Source of the DNA: an uncultured Lachnospiraceae bacterium
GTDB taxonomy: Bacteria > Bacillota > Clostridia > Lachnospirales > Lachnospiraceae
Direction of reading: 5' to 3'
Assembly: GCA_947175845.1 (NCBI GenBank)
Contig: CAMWOK010000015.1
Span: 1-21,410 of the forward strand
DNA length: 21,410 nt
This document shows positions 6,409-12,969 of the stretch, piece after piece. The translations under genes were made by a program, and so were the position numbers. Positions within the stretch are counted from its first letter, which is position 1. Each line of letters opens with the position of its first letter. The notes under the pieces are model-generated. The model made no database searches. It was not told where the DNA came from and saw nothing but the letters and a program-made list of their open reading frames with translations.

Positions 6409-7322
6409 AAACCCGATTCGCCCAACAGCGCGTAGACCCGCGCTGTCTCCTCCCGGGTCGCCAGCAGTTCGGAGAAAGCGCTCGCACTCCCGGCCGCAAC
6501 GCCCATGCGGAATGCGTGCCCATAGTCCCCCTCCCGCGTCCAGCCTGCCAGAAATCCGGCGACCATGGAGTCCCCCGCGCCCACCGCGTTAATAAGCTTT
6601 CCCGCGGGCGCCGCGCACATGTGTACCTCCCCCGCAGCGTCCACGAGGACTGCCCCCTGCCCTGCCATGGACACGAGCACATTCTGCGCGCCCTGGGCCT
6701 GAAGCTTTCTGGCATATGGCACAACCGCCTCCCGGGTTTCCAGCGTGACATGAAAGAGTTCGCCAAGCTCATGGTTGTTTGGCTTGACCAGAAACGGCCT
6801 GTACTGCAGCACATTTGTCAGCAGATGCCCTGTCGCATCCACGACGGACAGTATGTCCTTTCCCTGCAGCTGTTCCAGGATATCACTGTAGATGGAGTCG
6901 GGCAGGCTTTGGGGAATGCTGCCCGCCAGCACCAGAATATCGCCCGCCTTAAGCTGAGCGAGTTTCTGGTAGAGCGCACGCACGGCTAAGTGCCCGATCT
7001 CTGGTCCCATGCCGTTAATTTCCGTTCCGTCGTAATCCTTGAGTTTGACATTGATACGGGAAAGCCCTGTTTCAATGTGAATGAACTCTGCGCGCAGCCC
7101 CATCCTGTGCACTTCGCGCGCGATCTGCTCCCCGGTAAAGCCCGCGGTGAACCCGAGCGCCGTGTTCTCTATTCCCAGATTACTAAGGACAGCAGAGACA
7201 TTGATACCCTTGCCGCCCGGAAACATCTGCTCCTTGGTCGTGCGGTTTGTCCTTCCCAGCTCAAATTTGTCCATAGATACAATATAGTCCAGCGACGGAT
7301 TGAATGTCACTGTGTAAATCAT
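6405..7322 (-). CDS. fruK: PfkB-family hexose kinase, 1-phosphofructokinase or tagatose-6-phosphate kinase
   Basis: The 305-residue protein begins MIYTVTFNPSLDYIV. It shows PfkB hallmarks: PGGKGINVS (35-43), PNNHEL (181-186) and NAVGAGDSMVAGF (245-257), with Asp251 as catalytic base. The NPSLD opening and GGKGINV are typical of FruK/LacC, which phosphorylate fructose-1-phosphate or tagatose-6-phosphate with ATP to the bisphosphate in the cytosol. The ATG at 7322 is preceded by GGAGGAG; an in-frame GTG at 7337 lies inside that ribosome site and is not used. It is not next to a fructose PTS gene or a fruR regulator. The upstream SUKH gene ends only 33 bases away on the same strand, so the two are probably co-transcribed. 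LacC remains possible. Confidence 0.87.
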   Translation of the reverse strand: MIYTVTFNPSLDYIVSMDKFELGRTNRTTKEQMFPGGKGINVSAVLSNLGIENTALGFTAGFTGEQIAREVHRMGLRAEFIHIETGLSRINVKLKDYDGTEINGMGPEIGHLAVRALYQKLAQLKAGDILVLAGSIPQSLPDSIYSDILEQLQGKDILSVVDATGHLLTNVLQYRPFLVKPNNHELGELFHVTLETREAVVPYARKLQAQGAQNVLVSMAGQGAVLVDAAGEVHMCAAPAGKLINAVGAGDSMVAGFLAGWTREGDYGHAFRMGVAAGSASAFSELLATREETARVYALLGESGF

Positions 7323-7355
7323 GGCGTTCTCCTCCACAAAAATAACATAATTTTC

Positions 7356-8813
7356 TCAGGACTGGCAGTGCTCCCTCTTCCACGTCTCCCACCTTGCGTT
7401 GTCCATCAGCAGCATCCAGGCGTCTGGATAATCCAGCCCGAACAAATCCAGCTGCTCGAGCAGAAGGCCGACAAGCTGTCCCTCCTGTCTGTGGGCACCA
7501 ATATACCTCGCGGCGCAGTTCCTCTGGCTCCCCTGAAATTCAGCCACCGCATTTTCATAGTTTCTGTACTTGTCTAACAGCATAACCCGCATCTTCAACA
7601 TACGCGGGTCCCTGACATCCCCCATTGCCTGAACCGCACTGTTGAGCACATTGATGTCTTCCTCTGCCGGCAGATACGTCTGAAAATAATCCAGAACTTC
7701 CTCCTTCCCCTCCATATGGCTCATACAGTAAAACAGCATGATTCGTTCATTCCGATCCAAATCCTCCCGCAGCAGGACTGCCCGCAAGCTGTTCGCGCAG
7801 ACCCGCGGCGCACGGGACGCCCTCTGGTCCTCCTCCACAACCATACCTATGATACCACACGCATTTCGCAGGGGCTCTCCGCACAGCACAGGCATCTTTT
7901 CCAGAATCCGCGCGATCCATTTTTCCCGGTCCGCATTGTTGCCTTCCTCGGAGATGACCGTTATCACCTCTCCCCACGCACCGCATTCCCACAACCGTTC
8001 GGCTTCTTCCTGCGCCCTGGCAGCACCGAAGTGAAAGAGCATTTTGACCAGATGCATCTGCACAGTCCGGTCCGTCTCATGCGCGCACATCTGACAAAAA
8101 TACTCCTCCTGCTCCTGCGGCAGTGCGTCAAATTTGTAGTAACTGTCGACAATATCTGCCTTTTCTTCCGCGTCGCTGGTCTGCTGGTACAATTCCATCA
8201 GCTGCTGCGGATTTCCATCCACAGAGATTCCAAACTCCTGTTCTTCGTCATCATATCCCGCAATGACTTCCCGAAGCCAGCGTTCGTACCACGCCAGAAA
8301 CCCTGCCTCCCGCATGAAAAATGGCTGTCCGCACAGATCCTCGTCATAGTAGACCACGCGGCCGCGATACGGCCCATTGAGTACCAGCCCCGTCATAAGC
8401 GTACAGCCCTGCGATTCAATCGGCAGGATGCCTGTGTAGGGATTTTCCACGGAATCAATCATTTCCTCCCATTCCTCATCGCTCATCTTAGGGTGAATCA
8501 TGACATCCTGCGCAAGCAGCTCAGAAATATCCGAATCCTCCAGCTCCTGTCTGAGCTTTTTTAATCCAAACAGACCATAAAACGGACCTGCGCCGCCATT
8601 TCCGACCAGCCGCAGAAAATCCCGGTACTCCTCTGGCAGCCCGATGCCGTATTTTTGTTCAAACTTTTGGATCGCCTCCTCCTTTGCGGGGGATGCCAGT
8701 TTGTACGCATGCGCGTCCGCGCCGAACCGTTCCAGATCCTCGTCCGCTTCTTTTGCCAGCCTGAGCAGATTTAATATGTGTTTTACCCATTCGGGTTTGC
8801 CTGTCTGTCCCAT
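7356..8813 (-). CDS. SUKH (SMI1/KNR4) domain protein with helical C-terminal region
   Basis: The protein has 485 residues from the ATG at 8813, which has AGAAGGAGGAA at a proper distance; a longer frame to 8900 lacks support. Residues about 40-190 hold a SUKH fold: YGIGLPEEYRDFLRLVGNGG (55-74), then FYGLFGLKKL, and later GIL..ESQGCTLMTGLVLNG and FLAWYERWL, the classic SMI1/KNR4 sequence pattern. Residues 190-485 are almost wholly helical with repeated short helices, HEAT-like in look but without a clean repeat. SUKH proteins are known as immunity proteins in polymorphic toxin systems and as regulators in fungi. No toxin gene is adjacent, so immunity is only a possibility. There is no signal peptide or membrane segment, so it is cytosolic. 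It lies between a C39-like peptidase and a sugar kinase on the same strand. Confidence 0.8.
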   Translation of the reverse strand: MGQTGKPEWVKHILNLLRLAKEADEDLERFGADAHAYKLASPAKEEAIQKFEQKYGIGLPEEYRDFLRLVGNGGAGPFYGLFGLKKLRQELEDSDISELLAQDVMIHPKMSDEEWEEMIDSVENPYTGILPIESQGCTLMTGLVLNGPYRGRVVYYDEDLCGQPFFMREAGFLAWYERWLREVIAGYDDEEQEFGISVDGNPQQLMELYQQTSDAEEKADIVDSYYKFDALPQEQEEYFCQMCAHETDRTVQMHLVKMLFHFGAARAQEEAERLWECGAWGEVITVISEEGNNADREKWIARILEKMPVLCGEPLRNACGIIGMVVEEDQRASRAPRVCANSLRAVLLREDLDRNERIMLFYCMSHMEGKEEVLDYFQTYLPAEEDINVLNSAVQAMGDVRDPRMLKMRVMLLDKYRNYENAVAEFQGSQRNCAARYIGAHRQEGQLVGLLLEQLDLFGLDYPDAWMLLMDNARWETWKREHCQS

Positions 8814-8915
8814 GCCCGTATTCCTCCTTCTGATGTATGATAGTCCCTCAAAGTCTCCCCTGCACCTGCTCTTGCGGCAGACTTTCCGCCAGATGCACAC
8901 AAATGCTCCGGGAGC

Positions 8916-9536
8916 TTATTGATCGCCTGTTGCGGCAGATCTTACAATAATATATGTGTTATCCGGCAGCAACGTATTGGTTTTCCATATCTGCACAAAT
9001 TCGGAAGTGCTGACTTTCCTGTTGTACCATTCTTTGCTGACACCTGGATTTCCAAAAAGCGAATCTGCCAGATAGAAGTATTGTTCGTCATACCCCACAA
9101 CAGCAACATAGTGTGTATCGTCTGGAATACTGATAAATGCGATGACAGGCACACCCTCTGATATTCTTTTCTTCAAAGTGTCTATATCTCCGTAATAAGC
9201 TTTTGCCTGATATCCGTACTCCCGAAATAGTCTCGCAACACCTTTTGGAGATACAAATCCAAATGTTCTGTGAATATCCATATACAGCTTGTCGCCGGTG
9301 ACTTCCTTTCCGAAATGTCTCAGGACATAGGCAGCGGCATATGCCGAACATTGTCCGTCCGTCTGATACACTATGTAGTTATCCGCGCTGACAATACAAA
9401 ACGCATCCGGTGCTGAGTTCGTCTGAATCGTATCATGTGCGGGTCTCAAGGAAATCGTAACAGACCCACATATAATTAAGACAACAAGCGCACAGATACA
9501 CAGTACAACCGTTTTCCTCATCATAAAACCAACCAT
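8916..9536 (-). CDS. C39-like cysteine peptidase family protein, membrane-anchored or secreted
   Basis: The 206-residue protein has an N-terminal hydrophobic segment (VVLCICALVVLIICGSVTISL, about 10-30), a likely signal anchor. A peptidase C39-like (papain-fold) domain follows. DGQCSAYAAAYVLRHFGKE carries the candidate nucleophile Cys63. DDTHYVAVVGYDEQYFYLADS carries His142 and Asp158, completing a Cys-His-Asp triad. The domain resembles stand-alone YvpB-type C39_2 proteins that act outside the membrane; no transporter partner is encoded. The exact start is unclear: Met1 and two Mets at 5 and 6 (9524, 9521) all lack a strong ribosome site. It precedes the SUKH gene by 102 bases on the same strand, and a good promoter lies about 200 bases upstream. 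The substrate is unknown. Confidence 0.78.
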   Translation of the reverse strand: MVGFMMRKTVVLCICALVVLIICGSVTISLRPAHDTIQTNSAPDAFCIVSADNYIVYQTDGQCSAYAAAYVLRHFGKEVTGDKLYMDIHRTFGFVSPKGVARLFREYGYQAKAYYGDIDTLKKRISEGVPVIAFISIPDDTHYVAVVGYDEQYFYLADSLFGNPGVSKEWYNRKVSTSEFVQIWKTNTLLPDNTYIIVRSAATGDQ

Positions 9537-9734
9537 CCGGGTAGCCCGATTTATCTGTCAGAATCCCCCTGCCGAACCTGCTGACAGATGTCTGAATTCT
9601 CCCCCTCTGCTCTCTGAAAATCAATCCTGCAATGCCTGGATCGCAGTGCCATCTATCAAAAATCGTCTGCGAGATTTCAGCTTTGTCTCCCGATGGTCAC
9701 TGTTCGCGCAGCCAGACACTGTAGCGTTATCCTA

Positions 9735-9763
9735 ATCATAACAGTTCTGTCCCGGAATGTAAA
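9735..9763 (-). promoter_or_regulatory. Sigma-A promoter for the peptidase-SUKH-kinase group
   Basis: On the minus strand TTTACA (9758-9763) and TATGAT (9735-9740) are separated by 17 bases. The predicted start near 9728 leaves an untranslated leader of about 190 bases before the peptidase gene. No better promoter was found before the SUKH or kinase genes. Confidence 0.65.
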
Positions 9764-9832
9764 GCAGGGCAGACGCTCATTTTGTCACTGGAACAGCCGA
9801 GCGAAAATTTTTCCCCCAAAACCAAAGATATG

Positions 9833-9841
9833 TGGTATACT
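9833..9841 (+). promoter_or_regulatory. Extended -10 promoter of the hemerythrin gene
   Basis: TGG-TATACT is an extended -10 with no clear -35. Transcription from it would begin near 9848, about 120 bases before the ATG. A second weaker option, CCGACA-N17-TAAGAT (9888-9916), would give a leader of about 45 bases. Confidence 0.45.
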
Positions 9842-9967
9842 ATACAAAATAAATGAGATTATTCAGATATATGCGCATAAGGGTAATCCGACACAGGCAA
9901 CGAGTCAGAATAAGATCAATAGAAATTAAAAGGAAAATATAATATAAATCAAGAAAGGATGAATGCC

Positions 9968-10792
9968 ATGATATTCGAATTTACACAGGACTGCGTGACA
10001 GGAATTGACACGATAGATGACGAGCACCGCAACCTCTTTGCCCTGCTCTCGAAGGCATACAATCTCGCCTGCACAGAGTACCACAGCGACTATTATCAGG
10101 AACTCAAAAACATCCTCGGGGAGCTCGACCACTACGCGGAGACACACTTTGCGCACGAGGAGGAGTACATGACGCAGATACGCGACCCGGAACTCATCCG
10201 CCAGCGCACGCAGCACACCTTTTTCCGCGACAAGATACGGGAGTACGAGTTTGTCAATATTGATGGGGAGAGCGAGCAGCAACGCGTGCTCACGGAACTT
10301 GTGCGGTTCCTCGCAAAGTGGCTGTACCGCCACATCCTCAGCAGCGATATCCTGATCGGGAAGCTGCCGCCGCTCGAGGAGTGGATGATACGCGAAAATC
10401 CGTGCGAGTTCACGGACGACTACCTGACCGGCATCGCGCTCGTCGACGCCGAGCACAAAGAGCTGTTCCGCATCGTCGACAAGGCAAATCAGCTCGTGAA
10501 ATCCTTTGACAGCCTCTCGGGATACGACAATATTATCATGATATTAAATGAACTCAAAGAGTACACCAAAGAACACTTTGCCGACGAGGAGGAGTACATG
10601 GAGGGCATCCAGTACGAGGGACTGAGCGCGCAGAAGCGCGCACATGAAGCCTTTATCGACAAGCTCGACAACATTAACCTCGACCAGATAGACGCCAATC
10701 CCCAGGAGTACCTGCAGGAACTGCTCGAATTTCTGCTCGGCTGGCTGATCAACCACATCCTGTACACGGACAAGAAAATTCCGGTTCACTGA
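9968..10792 (+). CDS. Tandem two-domain bacteriohemerythrin
   Basis: The 274-residue protein has two hemerythrin domains, about residues 1-133 and 144-274. Ligand motifs in domain 1 are DDEH (His20), THFAHEEEYM (His60, Glu64), QHTFF (His83) and HILSSD (His122, Asp127). In domain 2 they are DAEH (His163), EHFADEEEYM (His203, Glu207), AHEAF (His226) and HILYTD (His263, Asp268). The usual HxxxH pair is QxxxH in both domains (Gln79, Gln222), so one diiron histidine ligand is replaced. Family members bind O2 or sense oxygen or iron at a diiron centre in the cytosol; in anaerobes they are linked to oxygen handling. ATG 9968 is chosen because AAGAAAGG lies nine bases before it; the ATG at 9959 touches the ribosome site. 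A monocistronic unit is likely, ending at the long hairpin downstream. Confidence 0.9.
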   Translation: MIFEFTQDCVTGIDTIDDEHRNLFALLSKAYNLACTEYHSDYYQELKNILGELDHYAETHFAHEEEYMTQIRDPELIRQRTQHTFFRDKIREYEFVNIDGESEQQRVLTELVRFLAKWLYRHILSSDILIGKLPPLEEWMIRENPCEFTDDYLTGIALVDAEHKELFRIVDKANQLVKSFDSLSGYDNIIMILNELKEYTKEHFADEEEYMEGIQYEGLSAQKRAHEAFIDKLDNINLDQIDANPQEYLQELLEFLLGWLINHILYTDKKIPVH

Positions 10793-10832
10793 CAAAACTG
10801 TACTGAATATAAATCAATCGTTCCTGACTACA

Positions 10833-10878
10833 TATACAGCAAAGCAGGAGGCCATACGGTCTCCTGCTTTGCTGTATA
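10833..10878. terminator. Long perfect hairpin between convergent genes
   Basis: TATACAGCAAAGCAGGAG (10833-10850) is perfectly repeated in reverse at 10861-10878. Three more pairs (one G-U) extend the stem inward to an ATAC loop, giving about 21 pairs. It lies between the hemerythrin gene (plus) and the kinase gene (minus) and probably ends transcription from both sides. Neither side has a clean U tract (plus side ATAATCTTCC), so it may act as an mRNA 3' stabilising or processing stem instead. Confidence 0.65.
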
Positions 10879-10901
10879 ATCTTCCCATGCTGTGACGGCC
10901 C

Positions 10902-11717
10902 CTAAACCGCCAGCAAAAACCAGAGACGGACCTCAAACCACGCGCCCTCATCCACATGGCATGCCATCGCGCCGCCCATCTCTTTCATAAAGTGCGCCGC
11001 CAGGTACAATCCCATGCCGGATCCCTCCTTCTGCTTCGCATTCTCCCCGCGGAAATACTTCTGCGCCAGGAAAATCTCCTCCTCCTTTTTCACGCTGCGC
11101 CCGGCGTCCCGGACGCAGACACACAGCAGCTCCTCCTCAAAATGCGCGCGCACCTCTATCGCGGTGTCAGCGTACTTGTAGCTGTTGGAAATCAGATTGT
11201 CCATCACCTGCTGAGTCCGCACAGTATCCGCCATAATCAGACATTCCGGTATCACAAACGGCTGGATTCGCCCGCAAAAATCCGCCTTTTTCAGCGCGTC
11301 GGCCACAACCATGCTCCCCACTGCCTCCGGGCTGACTGTCAGCCGGGCAAGCTCGTCGAGCGCGCTGGTGTGCAGGTTGTTCATCATGACCTGGATCTGT
11401 CCGGTCTTCTCCACGATCGTGACAAATGCCTTCTGCTGCTCTCCGGCTTGTACCGTGAGCGCCTGAAATTCAGCGACCGCCTGAATCGAGGCAACCGGAT
11501 TCCGGATGTCATGGCTGATGGCGGCAATCACTTCCCGCCGCTGCCGGTCCGCCTCCCGCGCCCTGGCCCGCTCGTGCGCAATCTCCTCCTGCAGCAGGGC
11601 AAAACTCTCCGCAAAAATGCCGAGAGAACGCGCATCCACTGCATCTGCCGGTTCGGACAACACATTCATCCTCTTTGCCGGCAAAAAGACGCTGCGCCGC
11701 AGATACAAGAGCATCAT
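10902..11717 (-). CDS. Sensor histidine kinase, catalytic part (separate frame from its sensor part)
   Basis: The 271-residue product begins MMLLYLRRSVFLPAKRMN, which looks like the inner half of a second membrane segment. Next come a signalling helix and the dimerisation/phosphoacceptor motif SHDIRNP (His69). An N-box (QVMDNLISNSYKY, about 169-181), a G1-like box (VRDAGRSV) and a G2 box (GSGMGLYLA, 232-240) form the ATP-binding domain. It would autophosphorylate and pass phosphate to the response regulator encoded upstream. Its first ATG (11715-11717) overlaps the stop of the sensor ORF (11714-11716), and GAAGGA lies at 11721-11726. Separate translation by coupling is therefore possible, but the split falls inside what should be one transmembrane helix. 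G1 reads DAGRS rather than DxGxG. The kinase function itself is clear. Confidence 0.8.
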   Translation of the reverse strand: MMLLYLRRSVFLPAKRMNVLSEPADAVDARSLGIFAESFALLQEEIAHERARAREADRQRREVIAAISHDIRNPVASIQAVAEFQALTVQAGEQQKAFVTIVEKTGQIQVMMNNLHTSALDELARLTVSPEAVGSMVVADALKKADFCGRIQPFVIPECLIMADTVRTQQVMDNLISNSYKYADTAIEVRAHFEEELLCVCVRDAGRSVKKEEEIFLAQKYFRGENAKQKEGSGMGLYLAAHFMKEMGGAMACHVDEGAWFEVRLWFLLAV

Positions 11718-12142
11718 ATATCCTTCGCAGCCGCCAGCACAAGAACCACAGCCGCCCACACACCCACTGTTCTCATAAGGGCGCCGCCTGTATCATTCAC
11801 AAAAATAACCCTGCCCACAAGTATTTCATCCTTGATGATGTCCGCGCTGAAATCCCTGTGAAAATATCTGTAGGTATAATCGGTCTGCAGCCCTGGCTCT
11901 GACGCTGCGATTGTCCTGCCGTCCGCATCGGTCACAATATACGGCGTGCTGTACTGCGGCAGTGCCGCAAGCGCAGCATCGACCGCGGGCCAGTGTGCCC
12001 TGACTGTGAACAGAATATCGTTCGCCTCCGTGTTTCTGATCCGGTCCGCCTCCGCGTCCGATATGCCCGCCCGATACAGACAGACAAGCGACACGCCGGC
12101 AGCAAGATACAACAGCAGTGTAACTGTGATAAAACGTTTCAA
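11714..12142 (-). CDS. Extracytoplasmic sensor part of the histidine kinase, ends early by frameshift or gene split
   Basis: The product is 142 residues from a TTG at 12142 (MKRFITVTLLLYLAAG). An in-frame GTG at 12178 is an alternative start, but it sits directly on its own GGGAG. It has one N-terminal membrane segment (about 3-24), an outside domain (LFTVRAHWPAVDAALAALPQ, YIVTDADGRTIAASE, YRYFHRDFSADIIKDEILVGRVIFVND) and the first half of a second membrane segment (TVGVWAAVVLVLAA). It then stops at KDI. The remaining half of that segment and the kinase are encoded in the next frame (-1). One missing base, or one extra AT in the short ATATAT run (minus strand, about 11716-11721), would explain the break. 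It may be an authentic split sensor, a recent mutation or a sequencing error. Confidence 0.65.
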   Translation of the reverse strand: MKRFITVTLLLYLAAGVSLVCLYRAGISDAEADRIRNTEANDILFTVRAHWPAVDAALAALPQYSTPYIVTDADGRTIAASEPGLQTDYTYRYFHRDFSADIIKDEILVGRVIFVNDTGGALMRTVGVWAAVVLVLAAAKDI

Positions 12143-12229
12143 TTCCTCAATGCACCCTCCGCTCCCTGTCAAATACACTCCCGAAATCCATCTGCGTCAT
12201 CCGGCACAGAGAGAACCCGGGAAGTTCTC

Positions 12230-12922
12230 CTATCGCTCCTCACGCAGCCGGAACAGATACCCCTTCCCATACTCTGTGAGGATAAATTTCGGCTTTGACG
12301 GATTCTCCTCAATCTTCTCCCGGAGCCTGCGGATGTGGACATTGAGTGTCCCGTCTCCCACAAACGCCTCCTGCCAGACCTCCCTGTACAGCTCCTCCTT
12401 CTCCACCAGACGGTTTCTGTTCCGAATCAGATACAGCAGAAGCTTTAACTCCATCCGTTTCAGCACAACCGGCTCTTTGTTTCGATAGACCGTCTCCTGT
12501 GCCAGATGGACCTCACACGCCCCGAACGAGACCGTTTCCCCCTCCCCGTCAGCCTGGCAGCGCCGCAGAACCGCCTTTACCTTCGCGAGCAGGATCGGCA
12601 GCGAGTAGGGTTTGCAGATAAAATCGTCGCCGCCGACATTCAGCCCCAACAGAATATTCTCCTCCGCCGTCTGGCAGCTGATAAACACGATCGGAACCTG
12701 CGTCTCCTCCCGCAGCCGCCTGCACAGGTTGTAACCGCAGCCGTCCGCGAGGCGGATATCCAGCAGAATCAACCGCGCGGAATGCTCCTTCCAGAACGCG
12801 TCAAATGCCTGCACGCTGTGCACCGCCTCCGCGCGGACTCCCGACAGATTCAGGTACTTGCAGGTGCTGTCCGCAAGCGGCACCTCATCCTCAACTATCA
12901 GACAATCGTATAGCAACTGCAC
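12230..12922 (-). CDS. OmpR/PhoB-family response regulator
   Basis: The 230-residue protein has a receiver domain: acidic pair Glu11-Asp12 in IVEDE, phosphoacceptor Asp55 in LLDIRLADG, Ser82 and Lys104 in ICKPYSL. It also has a C-terminal winged-helix DNA-binding domain (FGACEVHLAQETV, LKRMELKLLLYLIRN, VHIRRLREKIEENPSKPKFILTEYGKGY). It receives phosphate from the adjacent kinase and controls transcription. The GTG at 12922 is chosen because GGGAGG lies seven bases before it and the protein then begins QLLYDCLIVEDE; the longer TTG start at 12949 is less likely. It follows the permease gene by 47 bases and precedes the sensor ORF by 87, so all are in one operon. The phased repeats at 16263-16302 before the operon are its likely target. 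Confidence 0.92.
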   Translation of the reverse strand: MQLLYDCLIVEDEVPLADSTCKYLNLSGVRAEAVHSVQAFDAFWKEHSARLILLDIRLADGCGYNLCRRLREETQVPIVFISCQTAEENILLGLNVGGDDFICKPYSLPILLAKVKAVLRRCQADGEGETVSFGACEVHLAQETVYRNKEPVVLKRMELKLLLYLIRNRNRLVEKEELYREVWQEAFVGDGTLNVHIRRLREKIEENPSKPKFILTEYGKGYLFRLREER

Positions 12923-12969
12923 CAGCCCTCCTCCCAAACTCCTTTTCAAATGCGATGTACAATGCTGTA

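Larger units (their letters stand above)
9537..9967. other. Intergenic region between divergent peptidase and hemerythrin genes
   Basis: This 431-base stretch has no convincing gene. It holds a minus-strand promoter for the peptidase gene (9735-9763) and candidate plus-strand promoters for the hemerythrin gene. These are an extended -10 at 9833-9841 and a second option CCGACA-N17-TAAGAT at 9888-9916. The open frame of 78 codons at 9693-9929 is AT-rich at its end, has no ribosome site and no family likeness. The roughly 190-base leader of the peptidase mRNA shows no structure recognised by eye. Confidence 0.6.

Noticed and set aside
7716..8564. 282-codon plus-strand open frame
   Set aside because: It is antisense to the SUKH gene, with no ribosome site or recognisable motif.
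9693..9929. 78-codon plus-strand frame in the peptidase-hemerythrin gap
   Set aside because: No ribosome site, low-complexity A/T end, and it runs across the putative promoters.
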